From: Thiomicrorhabdus sp965602805
GTDB lineage: Bacteria > Pseudomonadota > Gammaproteobacteria > Thiomicrospirales > Thiomicrospiraceae
Length of the DNA: 64,000 bases
Direction of reading: 5' to 3'
Assembly: GCA_965602805.1 (NCBI GenBank)
Contig: CBFCZK010000012.1
Location: forward strand, 40,408-104,407
Part shown: positions 1 through 9,347 of the stretch, piece by piece
Position numbering within the stretch: position 1 is the stretch's first letter
Layout of the letters: every line of letters begins with the position of its first letter
The notes under the pieces: model-generated
What the model was told of the DNA's origin: nothing
Database searches by the model: none
Seen by the model: the letters and a program-made list of their open reading frames with translations, nothing else
Program-made: the position numbers and the translations under genes

Positions 1-960
1 AGCAATAACTTTAGCAACTTCATTTTTAGAACCAAGTACAACTGGAACACGGTCATGAATACCTTTAGGCTCAACGTCCATGATGTCCATACGACCTGTA
101 GAAGAAGCACCACCAGCTTGTTCAACGATCATAGACATTGGGTTACCTTCGTACATTAGACGAAGTTTACCAGCCTTTGATGGGTCACGGCTATCGTAAG
201 GGTACATGAAGATACCACCACGGATAAGGATACGGTGAACTTCAGCAACCATTGAAGCAACCCAGCGCATGTTGTAACGTTTACCTAGAGGACCTTCTTC
301 ACCTTGTAGACAGTCATCAATATACTGCTTCATTTCTGGTTCCCAGAAACGTTGGTTAGACATGTTGATTGCGAACTCAGCAGTATCTTCAGGAATCTGT
401 AACATAGGCTTAGTTAATACGAACTCACCGATGTTTGTATCTAAAGTGAATAAGTTAACACCGTTACCTGTTGTCATTACTAACAAAGAAGATGGTCCGT
501 AAAGAACATAACCGGCAGCAACTTGCTTACGACCTTCTTGTAAGAAGACGTCTTGATCTGCTCCGGTACGGTTGTCAGCAGGTGCTTCTAGGATAGAGAA
601 GATTGTACCAACAGAAAGGTTAACGTCGATGTTTGAAGAACCGTCTAAAGGATCGAAAGTTACTAGGAACTTACCATCAGAGTGACCAGCGATCGTGTAA
701 TCTTCTTCTTCAGAACCAACACCTTTAACATACGGGTTAGCGCATAGGATGTCTTTTAAAAGATCGTTAGAGATAACGTCTAACATCTTTTGAGTTTCAC
801 CTTGGATGTTTTCATCTTCAGTCGCGCCTAAGATTCCCGCTAATTCACCTTGACTAAGTTTGTATGCAATATCCTTACATGCAACCATAACGTCTTTGAT
901 GACAAGCTCTAATTCTGCTGAAGTGCCGTCACTTGCTAATACTTGATCTAATCTTTTCAT
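1..960 (-). CDS. fbp: Fructose-1,6-bisphosphatase class I (3' end beyond the window)
   Basis: Hydrolyses fructose 1,6-bisphosphate to fructose 6-phosphate in gluconeogenesis and, in autotrophs, the Calvin cycle; cytoplasmic. Reading the minus strand from the ATG at 960-958 gives 320 uninterrupted codons that run off the window edge. The family's metal and phosphate-binding motif FDPLDGSSNID is plain, and further on the conserved stretches GGIFMYPYD and KLRLMYEGNPM are present. The N-terminus begins MKRLDQVLASD. Class I enzymes are about 330-340 residues long, so probably only the last 12-20 residues are missing. A good sigma-70 type promoter lies just upstream. The assignment is secure; a Calvin-cycle role is only inferred. 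Confidence 0.95.
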   Translation of the reverse strand, partial: MKRLDQVLASDGTSAELELVIKDVMVACKDIAYKLSQGELAGILGATEDENIQGETQKMLDVISNDLLKDILCANPYVKGVGSEEEDYTIAGHSDGKFLVTFDPLDGSSNIDVNLSVGTIFSILEAPADNRTGADQDVFLQEGRKQVAAGYVLYGPSSLLVMTTGNGVNLFTLDTNIGEFVLTKPMLQIPEDTAEFAINMSNQRFWEPEMKQYIDDCLQGEEGPLGKRYNMRWVASMVAEVHRILIRGGIFMYPYDSRDPSKAGKLRLMYEGNPMSMIVEQAGGASSTGRMDIMDVEPKGIHDRVPVVLGSKNEVAKVIA

Positions 961-1327
961 CGAGAGTCTCTCTGCTGTATTAAATTAAAATAATTGTTAA
1001 ACGAATCTGCGAATTTTAACATGCCCTAAGCGTTTTTATCAATCCAAATATTTTTAGAGTTGTTGTTAAGTATTGTTTATGTGCAATGAATGGTTATGGA
1101 TGGAGTTTGGTTTTAAGGCTCTTATAAGCAGTGTACAATGTCGCAGAGCATGTTTATTTCGATTAAACAGTCGCTATTGGACAAGTACGTCTTACTCGTG
1201 CAGAGAGTCTCAGTGGTAACACCTCACAAACTAAAGATGAACCAATCTTAAGAGGATTGGTAAGTTTGACTTTTAGTGGGTTCTATATTGTGAACTCAAA
1301 ACAGATAACAGAAATGAAGAGTATGAA
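961..1327. other. Intergenic region between divergent fbp and thiI
   Basis: No gene is visible here. It holds the fbp promoter on the minus strand and the unmarked promoter and leader of thiI on the plus strand. One clear hairpin lies in the thiI leader: ACCAATC (1241-1247) pairs with GATTGGT (1255-1261) across a 7-nt loop. I see no thiamine (TPP) riboswitch core or other known RNA motif. Confidence 0.5.
1013..1042 (-). promoter_or_regulatory. Sigma-70 type promoter of fbp
   Basis: On the minus strand a -35 box TTGATA (1042-1037) is followed after 18 nt by a -10 box TAAAAT (1018-1013), preceded by an extended -10 TG. Each box matches the consensus at five of six positions. The start codon of fbp is about 50 nt downstream. 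Seen in sequence; activity not tested. Confidence 0.6.
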
Positions 1328-2767
1328 ATGAGATTTATCGTTAAGTTGTTTCCAGAGATTATGATTAAAGGCGCGCCCGTCAAGAAGAAGATGATTAGCC
1401 AGCTTAATGATAACTTGCGCACTTTGCTGCACCGTATTGATAAGCAAATTATCGTCAAACGCTTCTGGGATAAGATTGAAGTCCAAGCGGATGATGCTTT
1501 CAATGATGCCGTCAGAAAGATACTCCGTCAAACGCCTGGTGTTGAGCAGTTTTTGGAAGTGGTTCAATACGAAACGGGTGAAAATTTACCTCTAATCGCT
1601 GAAAAAGTCGCGGTGCATGCTTTAGTGAATATTGAAGGTAAAACATTTGTTGTGCGCGCCAAGCGTACCGGGACACATGAAATATCTTCTTTTGAGATGG
1701 AACGTTTTGTCGGCAGTTATCTATATGAGCATGGCAATCCGACAGGAGTGGATTTACACACCCCTGACGTTAAGGTTGAATTTGAGCTGCATCAAAAAAC
1801 ATTGAATGTCATTACCCAGCGTAAACCTGGTTTGGGTGGTTTTCCGTTAGGGACACAAGGTGAGTTGCTCTCTTTGATGTCAGGTGGATTTGATTCTACG
1901 GTTGCCAGCTATTTGACGATGAAGCGCGGCCTTAAAACCCATTTTATCTTTTTTAAATTAGGCGGCGCGGCCCATGAAATTGGCGTGAAGCAGGTTGCTT
2001 TATATCTGTGGGGGCAGTTTGGTGCTTCGCATCGAGTCTCTTTTATAACGGTTCCCTTCGAGGATGTTGTTTCTGAGATTTTTCGCTCAACCCATGAAAG
2101 CTATATGGGGGTCACTCTAAAGCGCTTAATGTTAAAGGCTTCGGAAAAGATTGCGGATGGCATGGGAATTGACGCGATAGTGACAGGGGAGAGTGTCGCT
2201 CAAGTGAGTAGTCAAACTTTGCGTAATCTTGCGGTGATTGATCAAGCCACCACTAAGTTGGTTCTACGCCCCTTGGCGACAATGAATAAACCTGAAATTG
2301 TTGAGATTGCTAACCAAATTGGAACGCGCCATTTTGCTGAAAACATGCCTGAATACTGCGGTGTAATTTCTAAAAACCCGGTGATTAATGGTTCTTTTAA
2401 AAGAATGGAAATAGAAGCGGCTCGTTTTGATTATACGGTGCTGGATGCCGCGATTGAACAGGCTAAATCCATTTCGGTTGACTCCATTGTTGATGATGTC
2501 AATCAGGCGGAAGCGGTCGAAGTGGTTAACTCTCTGCAACCCGGTATGGTGGTGATTGATATTCGCCGTGAAGATGAGGTCGCCGCATCCGCTCTAGATC
2601 TTGCGGATGTTTTGACCATTCCATTTCATGAACTGAATCGCCGTTTTAAGGATTTAGATCCGTCTGGGGATTATGTTTTATATTGTGAAAAGGGTGTGAT
2701 GAGTCAGTTACATGCTCAGTATTTAAGAGATGCGGGTTTTGATAACGTGCGTGTCTATCGACCATAA
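1328..2767 (+). CDS. thiI: tRNA 4-thiouridine synthetase ThiI
   Basis: Transfers persulfide sulfur to U8 of tRNA, forming 4-thiouridine, and in many bacteria also delivers sulfur to the thiazole half of thiamine. The 479 residues match E. coli length. The N-terminal part is a THUMP-type RNA-binding region. The PP-loop ATP-binding motif SGGFDS is at residues 185-190. A conserved cysteine is at 344 (EYCGVIS), and a C-terminal rhodanese domain runs from about residue 395 with its catalytic cysteine at 453 (YCEKGVMS). Both cysteines used in catalysis are therefore present, and the rhodanese domain implies thiazole synthesis competence. The ATG at 1328 follows a weak AAGAG. It is monocistronic, with fbp diverging upstream. 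Confidence 0.95.
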   Translation: MRFIVKLFPEIMIKGAPVKKKMISQLNDNLRTLLHRIDKQIIVKRFWDKIEVQADDAFNDAVRKILRQTPGVEQFLEVVQYETGENLPLIAEKVAVHALVNIEGKTFVVRAKRTGTHEISSFEMERFVGSYLYEHGNPTGVDLHTPDVKVEFELHQKTLNVITQRKPGLGGFPLGTQGELLSLMSGGFDSTVASYLTMKRGLKTHFIFFKLGGAAHEIGVKQVALYLWGQFGASHRVSFITVPFEDVVSEIFRSTHESYMGVTLKRLMLKASEKIADGMGIDAIVTGESVAQVSSQTLRNLAVIDQATTKLVLRPLATMNKPEIVEIANQIGTRHFAENMPEYCGVISKNPVINGSFKRMEIEAARFDYTVLDAAIEQAKSISVDSIVDDVNQAEAVEVVNSLQPGMVVIDIRREDEVAASALDLADVLTIPFHELNRRFKDLDPSGDYVLYCEKGVMSQLHAQYLRDAGFDNVRVYRP

Positions 2768-2802
2768 GAGGCTTTATCATAAATCGTTTGTCGGCTGAAA
2801 AT

Positions 2803-2810
2803 GGGGGGGG
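2803..2810 (+). repeat. Run of eight G downstream of thiI
   Basis: Eight consecutive G lie 36 nt after the thiI stop, in the left arm of an imperfect hairpin whose right arm is CCCGCCGTTTTC. It may be part of a weak terminator for thiI. The run length makes it prone to slippage, but nothing is translated here. Confidence 0.5.
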
Positions 2811-2889
2811 AGGAATCCCGCCGTTTTCGTTTAAAGAGTGGCAAAGGTCTCTATCTGTTTAATGATGGTGTGATAATGCATGCCGCCTG

Positions 2890-4416
2890 TTAAGGTTTTT
2901 CTTCCATCTCATTCATGTCACCTAACTCTTCAAAGGCTTCAAAGTGTTCATCTTTAATTCGTTGTTTGTTTTTTGAAAGTTCAAAAGATGAGCGAACCCC
3001 TATCATTGTTTTCTGAATTTTAGTGACATAGTTAACGGTTTCATGGCCAATGGATTGGCGAGCTAATATTTCAACATTATAAAACCATTTGTATGGATCA
3101 AGTCCGCGGGCTTCCGCATCTCTTTGCAGTTTTCGAATGCGTCCAGGACCTGCATTGTAGGCCGCTAAAGAGAAATTTATTGTATCTTCAGCAGAGTATT
3201 CTGGTTTTGAAAAATAGAAGTCTCTGATGAATGCAAGATACCTTACACCCGCATGAATATTGTCTTCTAAATTTGTAATGTCAGGAATTCCGACGACTTT
3301 TGAACTCGCAGTAGAGTGCTTTATTTGCATAATGCCATAAGCACCAGCAGAGCTCGTTAGGTTTTGCTTAAAGCGAGATTCTTGATGAGCCTGAGAAGCG
3401 ATTAAAAACCAGTCAAACTCATAAAACTCTGCGTATTTTTCAAAATAATACTGTAGACATGGCGTGGTATTTAGCTCTGTTAAAGAGAGGGGCTTGTCGA
3501 CCCAAAAGGTGCTTTTGAAATATTTTTTGTAGATGCTATTACCCAATAAGCGGCCTGGAACAGCATAGCTCTGGATAAAGCCATTTAAGGATTTTTTAAG
3601 TTCTGGTTGGTTTTTATTGATGGCCCAGGCGATATTACCGCCAAAATGAAATATAAAATCATCATGGATTTTTAAGTTGGAAAACCGTGATTGGTAAATC
3701 TCTGCAATGTGGTTGTCGGCTACGGTGTATTCAAACAGCCCAGCATTGACCATTTCAAGCAAGTCTTCGGCTTCTAATACAGGGTCAGCCTGAATGATTT
3801 CAATAGCAGGTAAACCCAATAATCCAAGGGCTTGATTAGCTTGTTGAAGGTGGATGACATAACTGCTGTTAGCCACAACAATAATCTGTTTTTCGGAGAG
3901 GTCTTCTAAGCGTTGTACGGGGGGAAGTTTTTTGTTTGAAACTAAAATTTCTTGTATGTTTTTTATGTAAGGTATCGTAAAGTTGACGGATGCTTGTCGT
4001 TCTGGCGTGACGGTGAGTCCGGAGGCAATCATATCTCCTTTGCCTGCTTTAAGGTCTGAAAACAGCTCATTAAAAGGTCGTGCTAAAAATACAACATGAG
4101 TTTGGTAGCGTTCTTGGCGAGGGCCGCGGTTTAGGTATTTTATGTAGGCTTGGACTAAATCATGTTCTAAGCCGCGTTGGCCTTTAATGGTATGAAAGAA
4201 ATTGGTTTGATTGTAACTGACAAGTACTCTCAAGATGCGGCGTTTACGGATTTCTGTCAGATCACCAATAAAAACGTCATTTATTCTCTCTTCAATAGAG
4301 TTTTGAATCAGGCGAGTCTTATCGAAAGTCCCTGTTTGGGCTTGGGATGTTTTTAAGGGTAAGGCTATAAAAACAAGCACCGTTAAGAATGCGTTAAGGT
4401 AATTAATAGGGCGCAA
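2890..4416 (-). CDS. mltF: Membrane-bound lytic murein transglycosylase F (MltF)
   Basis: Cleaves the MurNAc-GlcNAc bond of peptidoglycan to form 1,6-anhydro-MurNAc; periplasmic. The order is signal peptide (about residues 1-26, cut after SQA), a solute-binding-protein family 3 type regulatory domain (about 55-300) and a C-terminal SLT catalytic domain with the catalytic glutamate at 346 in HQESRF, followed by GAYGIMQI and the AAYNAG motif. The length (508) fits the family (E. coli 518). The start codon is TTG at 4416, with GGA six bases upstream on the minus strand. The signal sequence has no lipobox cysteine, so it looks secreted rather than lipidated. It stands alone, convergent with thiI. 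Confidence 0.9.
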   Translation of the reverse strand: MRPINYLNAFLTVLVFIALPLKTSQAQTGTFDKTRLIQNSIEERINDVFIGDLTEIRKRRILRVLVSYNQTNFFHTIKGQRGLEHDLVQAYIKYLNRGPRQERYQTHVVFLARPFNELFSDLKAGKGDMIASGLTVTPERQASVNFTIPYIKNIQEILVSNKKLPPVQRLEDLSEKQIIVVANSSYVIHLQQANQALGLLGLPAIEIIQADPVLEAEDLLEMVNAGLFEYTVADNHIAEIYQSRFSNLKIHDDFIFHFGGNIAWAINKNQPELKKSLNGFIQSYAVPGRLLGNSIYKKYFKSTFWVDKPLSLTELNTTPCLQYYFEKYAEFYEFDWFLIASQAHQESRFKQNLTSSAGAYGIMQIKHSTASSKVVGIPDITNLEDNIHAGVRYLAFIRDFYFSKPEYSAEDTINFSLAAYNAGPGRIRKLQRDAEARGLDPYKWFYNVEILARQSIGHETVNYVTKIQKTMIGVRSSFELSKNKQRIKDEHFEAFEELGDMNEMEEKP

Positions 4417-4660
4417 AGCACATCCATTATGACTTAGAGAGGAACTCTATTTTAGATGAGTTTTAGGGTTAATAAAACACAAAATATTTATGGGCTGAAA
4501 AATATTCTAAATGACTGGGTATCCTTACGTACTCTGGTCCTTGATGCGTCTATCTGAATCGACTTTATTTATTATTACTCTGTTCTCAGTGAGTGCCCTT
4601 GATTGCGATGGTTAGAAAGGTAGAATGGGGTTATTAATCATCAAAATTTGGGGCTTTATA

Positions 4661-6073
4661 ATGAGAAAAGTAAAATATGCAATCATTGGTGCTGGAACGT
4701 CAGGTTTGTCTGCATTAAGTGCGGTTAGAGAAGAGACGGATAGTTTTGTCATTATTAATGGTGGGCACTTTGGCACCACCTGTGCACGCGTGGGCTGCAT
4801 GCCCTCTAAGGCACTCATTCAATCGGCCAATCAGTTTCATAAGCGAAAACTTTTCTCTGAGTTTGGCTTAAAAGGCGCCGAGTCTTTATCTGTTGATGAT
4901 AGCGCTGTTTTAAAGCGGGTTAGAAGGCTTAGAGATCGTTTTACAGGCGGTGTGCAGTCAGGTACAACCGATACTCTGCAAGACCATCAACTCATAGAGG
5001 GGTTTGCCAAGTTTATAGGGCCTAACCAATTAGAAGTTAATGGTGAGATTATTGAGGCGGAGCGCATTATTATTGCCACGGGCTCTCGTCCTGTTGTTCC
5101 TGAAACATGGCTAGCATTGCACCATAAGTTGCTCACAAGTGATGAGATTTTTGAATTAGAGTCTTTGCCAAAGAGAGTTGCTGTTATTGGTTTGGGTATT
5201 ATTGGCTTGGAGTTGGGACAAGCCCTGTCAAGATTGGGGGTAGAGGTTATTGGGTTTGAAATGCAAAAAACTTTGGGCGGTTTGTCTAGTCCAAAAGTGA
5301 TTGATGAAGCGGTTAAGATTCTAAGTAATGAGTTTTCGATTCACTTGGGTGCCGCTGCAGAGTTAGAGGATACCGCAACGGGTGTAAAGGTTAAATTGGA
5401 TGGGCTGAGTTTCGAAGTTGATGTGGTATTAGCATCATTAGGCAGGCGTCCTAATATCGATCATCTTGATTTGCAGGCGGCAGGTATTAATGTTAATGAA
5501 CGTGGAATGCCGGCTTTTGATGTGAATACCATGCAAATACAGGATTTACCTATCTTTATCGCAGGGGACGTCAATGGTTTTAGAACGATTTTGCACGAAG
5601 CAGGTTATGAGGGAAAAATCGCCGTTTTAAACGCGATGGCCTTTCCAGAAGTGCAATCTTATAAACGTAAAACACCGATTGGCATTGCTTTTTCGGATCC
5701 CGAGATTGGGTTTTTCGGAGAAAGCTATCATGCTCTTGATCTATCAAAGTGCGAAGTAGCTTCATTTAATCTACATCGCAATAATGGTCGAGCAATTGTG
5801 ATGGCGGAAGATCATGGTGTGATTAGTCTCTATGCGGATAAACAAAGCAAGAAGTTAATAGGCGGTGAAATTCTGATGCCACACGCTGAACACTTTACAC
5901 ATTTGCTGGCCTGGGCGGTTGAGAATGAGATGACAATTGCAGAGTTAGTTAAGATGCCGTTCTATCATCCTGTATTAGAAGAGGCGATTCAATCAGCGAT
6001 TAATCTACTGTTTGAGGTCTTGTATTCAGATGAAAAGAGAGGGATTGCCTCAGAGTTGACAGTAATGCCCTAA
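4661..6073 (+). CDS. Class I pyridine nucleotide-disulfide oxidoreductase, dihydrolipoamide dehydrogenase-like
   Basis: FAD flavoenzyme of the lipoamide dehydrogenase/glutathione reductase family; the substrate is unknown. From the ATG at 4661 it has the FAD-binding GAGTSG (10-15), the redox-active disulfide CARVGC (Cys41-Cys46), an NAD(P)-binding GLGIIGLE around 185, a second FAD motif near IFIAGDVNG, and a C-terminal dimer-interface FYHPVLEE with the active-site His-Glu pair. The acidic residue that usually ends the second beta strand and binds the FAD ribose is Asn33. No pyruvate or 2-oxoglutarate dehydrogenase genes are adjacent, so it is an orphan. An in-frame ATG at 4625 with AAAGG before it would add 12 residues; I prefer 4661 because it begins directly at the Rossmann strand. 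Confidence 0.82.
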   Translation: MRKVKYAIIGAGTSGLSALSAVREETDSFVIINGGHFGTTCARVGCMPSKALIQSANQFHKRKLFSEFGLKGAESLSVDDSAVLKRVRRLRDRFTGGVQSGTTDTLQDHQLIEGFAKFIGPNQLEVNGEIIEAERIIIATGSRPVVPETWLALHHKLLTSDEIFELESLPKRVAVIGLGIIGLELGQALSRLGVEVIGFEMQKTLGGLSSPKVIDEAVKILSNEFSIHLGAAAELEDTATGVKVKLDGLSFEVDVVLASLGRRPNIDHLDLQAAGINVNERGMPAFDVNTMQIQDLPIFIAGDVNGFRTILHEAGYEGKIAVLNAMAFPEVQSYKRKTPIGIAFSDPEIGFFGESYHALDLSKCEVASFNLHRNNGRAIVMAEDHGVISLYADKQSKKLIGGEILMPHAEHFTHLLAWAVENEMTIAELVKMPFYHPVLEEAIQSAINLLFEVLYSDEKRGIASELTVMP

Positions 6074-6087
6074 GTTCGCGAACTATT

Positions 6088-6096
6088 TGTTATAAT
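6088..6096 (+). promoter_or_regulatory. Extended -10 promoter of rnr
   Basis: TGTTATAAT is a perfect extended -10 element (TG at 6088-6089, TATAAT at 6091-6096), 15 nt after the stop of the preceding gene. There is no good -35 box. The predicted start near 6102 would place the large hairpin at 6115-6170 at the very 5' end of the transcript. Confidence 0.65.
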
Positions 6097-6114
6097 ACGC
6101 GCTGTTTTTAATAT

Positions 6115-6170
6115 AACGCCCTAATTATCACTCTGTGGAATAGAAATGAGTGATAAACGAAGAGGGCGTT
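6115..6170 (+). promoter_or_regulatory. Nested hairpin in the rnr 5' leader
   Basis: AACGCCCT (6115-6122) pairs with AGGGCGTT (6163-6170), and inside it TTATCACTC (6125-6133) pairs with GAGTGATAA (6148-6156). That gives 17 perfect base pairs, a small internal loop and a 14-nt apical loop. It sits between the promoter and the most likely rnr start. Seen directly; a regulatory role is inferred. Confidence 0.7.
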
Positions 6171-6191
6171 TTCAATGTTAGATGGAATAGA

Positions 6192-8537
6192 GTGACTACA
6201 GAAAACACACCCGGTCAACAAGACCCACATGCTCAGCGTGAAGCTGACAAATATGACAATCCAATCCCAAGTCGTGAATTCATTATTGAGGCGCTGGAAG
6301 AAGCACAAAAGCCTCTAAGACTGTATCAAGTCGCTAAAGCGCTAGACATCGAAGAAGACGATGAAGAACGTTATGAAGCTATGTCAAGACGCTTAAAAGC
6401 GATGGTACGTGACGGTCAATTGATTCGTAACCGCCGTGGCGCATTTGGATTATTACAAAAAATGGACCTTATTAAAGGTCGTGTTTTAGGGCATCCAGAT
6501 GGTTATGGTTTTTTAGTGCCTGAAGAAGCTGGTAGTAAAGACCTTTTCCTATCTGAAAAAGAGATGCAAAAAGTTCTACATGGTGACATTGTTATCGCAT
6601 CAGTTGTCGGTGAAGACCGACGCGGTCGTCAAGAAGGCGCTGTTATAGAAATCGTTGAGCATAATACTCAACAGGTTTTAGGGCGTCTAAATCATGAAAA
6701 TGGCCTATCTTGGGTTCGCCCGAATAATAACCGTTTAACACAAGATATCTTTATACCTAAAGATGGCTTGCTGGAAGCAAATGAAGAGCAGGTCGTTTTA
6801 GTTGAGGTTTTGCATCAACCTTCGGCACGTTCTGGACCGATTGGTAAGATTATTGAAGTAGTCGGCGACTATATGGCAGCCGGTATGGAAATTGAATCTG
6901 CGATTCATGCCTACGGTATTCCGAATGAGTGGTCTGAAGAACTACTTGCTGAACTTGCAGATATTCCGGATGAAGTGACCGAAGCAGACATGGAAGGCCG
7001 TAAAGATCTTCGTGGTATGCAACTGGTGACAATTGATGGTGCAGACACCAAAGATTTCGATGATGCGGTATTTGCTAAACGTCGTAAGAATGGTTGGCGT
7101 TTAGTGGTTGCCATTGCAGATGTTTCTCATTATGTGAAGCCTGGAACGGCACTCGACAAAGAAGCGATTAAGCGTGGTAACTCTGTTTACTTCCCTCAGC
7201 GTGTCGTACCAATGTTGCCTTCAAAATTATCAGATGGCTTATGCTCACTAAATCCGCATGTCGATCGTTTATGTATGGTGGCGGATTTAGCAATTACCGA
7301 AGACGGTAAGCTAGAGCGCAGTCAGTATTATGAAGCGGTAATGAACTCGAAGGCACGTTTAACTTATAACCAAGTTAACGATATCTTGACGGATCAAAAA
7401 AGTGAATATCGCGAAGAGTTTTCTGAGCAGTTAAGCAATTTAGAAGATTTGTATGAGCTTTATAAAGTTCTACAGAAAGCACGTGAAGAGCGTGGCGCTT
7501 TAGAGTTTAATACCACAGAAACACGCATCGTGTTTGATGATGATCGTAAGATTAAAGAAATTGTTCCTGTAACTCGTAATGACGCACATAAGCTGATTGA
7601 AGAGTGTATGTTGATGGCAAATGTGGCAACTGCTCGTTACCTGAAATGGCATAAGATTCCGATTGTCTATCGTGTTCATGAAAAGCCTTTGGAAGAGCGT
7701 TTGAAGAACGTAAGAACCTTCTTGGGTGACTTTAGTTTGACACTTGAAGGTGGTGATGAGCCAACGGCGCATGATTATGCTGCTGTAATGGAGAAGATTG
7801 CCGGTGAGCCACATGAGCATTTAGTGCAGACGGTCTTATTAAGAAGTATGAATCAAGCGGTGTATCACCCTGATAATAAAGGTCACTTTGGCCTGAATTA
7901 TGAGCACTACACGCACTTTACCTCGCCTATTCGTCGTTATCCTGATCTGTTAGTACATCGTGCGATTCAGCATGCTTGGAAGAAGGCGGGTGCGGAAGGG
8001 TTCATGTATGATGAAGCGAAAATGGCTGAACTTGGTCAACACTGTTCTGATACTGAAAGAAGAGCAGATGAAGCTACGCGTGATGCCGTAACCTTCCTGA
8101 AGTGTGAGTTCTTATCACACCGATTAGGTGAAGAGTATGATGCTGTGGTGACTGCCGCAACGAACTTCGGTCTGTTTGTTGAGTTGGATCCGCTATATGT
8201 TGAAGGTTTAGTGCACATCACTGAGTTGGGTGAAGATTACTTCCATTATGACAATGCGCGTCATTGTCTAAAAGGTGAGCGTACAGGTAAGGTATATCGT
8301 TTAGGCGATCGAATCCGCGTTCAGGTTGCGCAAGTTAAGCTAGACGATCGTAAGGTTGATTTACGTTTTATCTCTGGCGGTTCTACTGAATTGAATGCTG
8401 ATGAGTCTACACAGGACGATTCAGCACCTGGTGAAAGCGATGCTTCTAATGAAGATAGTGATAATCAGAATAAACGTCCACGTAAAAAGCGTTATTACCG
8501 TAAAGGTAAAAAACCTGCTGCTAAAGGGCAGGAATAG
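6192..8537 (+). CDS. rnr: Ribonuclease R
   Basis: Processive 3'-5' exoribonuclease of the RNB family that degrades structured RNA; cytoplasmic. From N- to C-terminus it has a winged-helix region (READKYDNPIPSREFI onward), two cold-shock-type RNA-binding domains, the RNB catalytic domain with DTKDFDDAVF carrying the metal-binding aspartates and the HFTSPIRRYPDL signature, an S1 domain, and a basic tail (RPRKKRYYRKGKKP) typical of RNase R rather than RNase II. I choose the GTG at 6192 because GGAATAG precedes it and residues then align with the E. coli N-terminus. An in-frame GTG at 6150 would lie inside the leader hairpin. It is followed after 2 nt by rlmB, the usual rnr-rlmB pair. Confidence 0.95.
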   Translation: MTTENTPGQQDPHAQREADKYDNPIPSREFIIEALEEAQKPLRLYQVAKALDIEEDDEERYEAMSRRLKAMVRDGQLIRNRRGAFGLLQKMDLIKGRVLGHPDGYGFLVPEEAGSKDLFLSEKEMQKVLHGDIVIASVVGEDRRGRQEGAVIEIVEHNTQQVLGRLNHENGLSWVRPNNNRLTQDIFIPKDGLLEANEEQVVLVEVLHQPSARSGPIGKIIEVVGDYMAAGMEIESAIHAYGIPNEWSEELLAELADIPDEVTEADMEGRKDLRGMQLVTIDGADTKDFDDAVFAKRRKNGWRLVVAIADVSHYVKPGTALDKEAIKRGNSVYFPQRVVPMLPSKLSDGLCSLNPHVDRLCMVADLAITEDGKLERSQYYEAVMNSKARLTYNQVNDILTDQKSEYREEFSEQLSNLEDLYELYKVLQKAREERGALEFNTTETRIVFDDDRKIKEIVPVTRNDAHKLIEECMLMANVATARYLKWHKIPIVYRVHEKPLEERLKNVRTFLGDFSLTLEGGDEPTAHDYAAVMEKIAGEPHEHLVQTVLLRSMNQAVYHPDNKGHFGLNYEHYTHFTSPIRRYPDLLVHRAIQHAWKKAGAEGFMYDEAKMAELGQHCSDTERRADEATRDAVTFLKCEFLSHRLGEEYDAVVTAATNFGLFVELDPLYVEGLVHITELGEDYFHYDNARHCLKGERTGKVYRLGDRIRVQVAQVKLDDRKVDLRFISGGSTELNADESTQDDSAPGESDASNEDSDNQNKRPRKKRYYRKGKKPAAKGQE

Positions 8538-8539
8538 CC

Positions 8540-9289
8540 GTGAAACAAGAAGTTATTTACGGATTACATGCGGTTGAAAAGTTTGTTAAACAAGCGCCGC
8601 AGTTGGTTTATACCCTATCTTTCATTAAAGGCCGTTTGAATAATCGTCAGCAATCTTTATATGATTATGCAATCAGCTTAGGTTTGTCGCCAGAATATGT
8701 GACAAAATCTGCCTTCAATAAGGTCGATGGTAATCATCAGGGCGTAATGGCTCTAGTCGCTAAACAGCCTGACCTTAATGAGGCGGACTTAGTGACGCTG
8801 ATTGAGAAAACCACCAACCCACTGTTTATCTTTTTGGATGAAGTGCAAGACCCTCATAATCTCGGTGCAATCTTGCGTACTGCAGATGCGGTTGGGGTTG
8901 ACGCGGTTATTATTCCTAAGCATAACTCGGTGGGTATGAATCCGACAGTACGTAAAGTGGCTTCAGGTGCGGCAGACAATGTTAAATTGATTGTTGTCTC
9001 TAATTTGACGCGTACTCTTAAAGAGATGCAGCAAGCGGGCATGTGGATGGTTGGTTTAGATGGTGAGACAGAGCAGACCATTTATGATCAAGATTTAACA
9101 GGTTCGATTGGTATCGTTATGGGCACAGAGGGCACTGGCCTAAGACGCCTGACGAAAGAGTCTTGTGACTACCTTGCTGCGATTCCAATGGTAGGTGTTG
9201 TTGAAAGCTTGAATGTATCGGTTGCCACTGGTGTAACTGTTTACGAAGCTTACAGACAGCGTTATATTGCAGGTAAAATCGCAAAATAA
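8540..9289 (+). CDS. rlmB: 23S rRNA (guanosine-2251-2'-O)-methyltransferase RlmB
   Basis: SPOUT-class methyltransferase that 2'-O-methylates G2251 in the peptidyl-transferase centre of 23S rRNA. The 249 residues match the family (E. coli 243). The N-terminal substrate-binding domain starts EVIYGLHAVEKFV; the knotted domain shows DEVQDPHNLGAILRTADA, MGTEGTGLRRL and SLNVSVATGV, which form the SAM pocket. The start is GTG at 8540, two bases after the rnr stop, with AGGAATAG inside the end of rnr as ribosome-binding site, so it is almost certainly co-transcribed and translationally coupled to rnr. Confidence 0.95.
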   Translation: MKQEVIYGLHAVEKFVKQAPQLVYTLSFIKGRLNNRQQSLYDYAISLGLSPEYVTKSAFNKVDGNHQGVMALVAKQPDLNEADLVTLIEKTTNPLFIFLDEVQDPHNLGAILRTADAVGVDAVIIPKHNSVGMNPTVRKVASGAADNVKLIVVSNLTRTLKEMQQAGMWMVGLDGETEQTIYDQDLTGSIGIVMGTEGTGLRRLTKESCDYLAAIPMVGVVESLNVSVATGVTVYEAYRQRYIAGKIAK

Positions 9290-9347
9290 GCACCCCACGC
9301 TTATTGGTTGTTTTCTGAGGGTTTTTTAACGTTTTAGAAGGCAGTTT

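Noticed and set aside
1161..1327. Thiamine or other riboswitch upstream of thiI
   Set aside because: Apart from one 7-bp hairpin I could not find the conserved core of a TPP aptamer or any other class.
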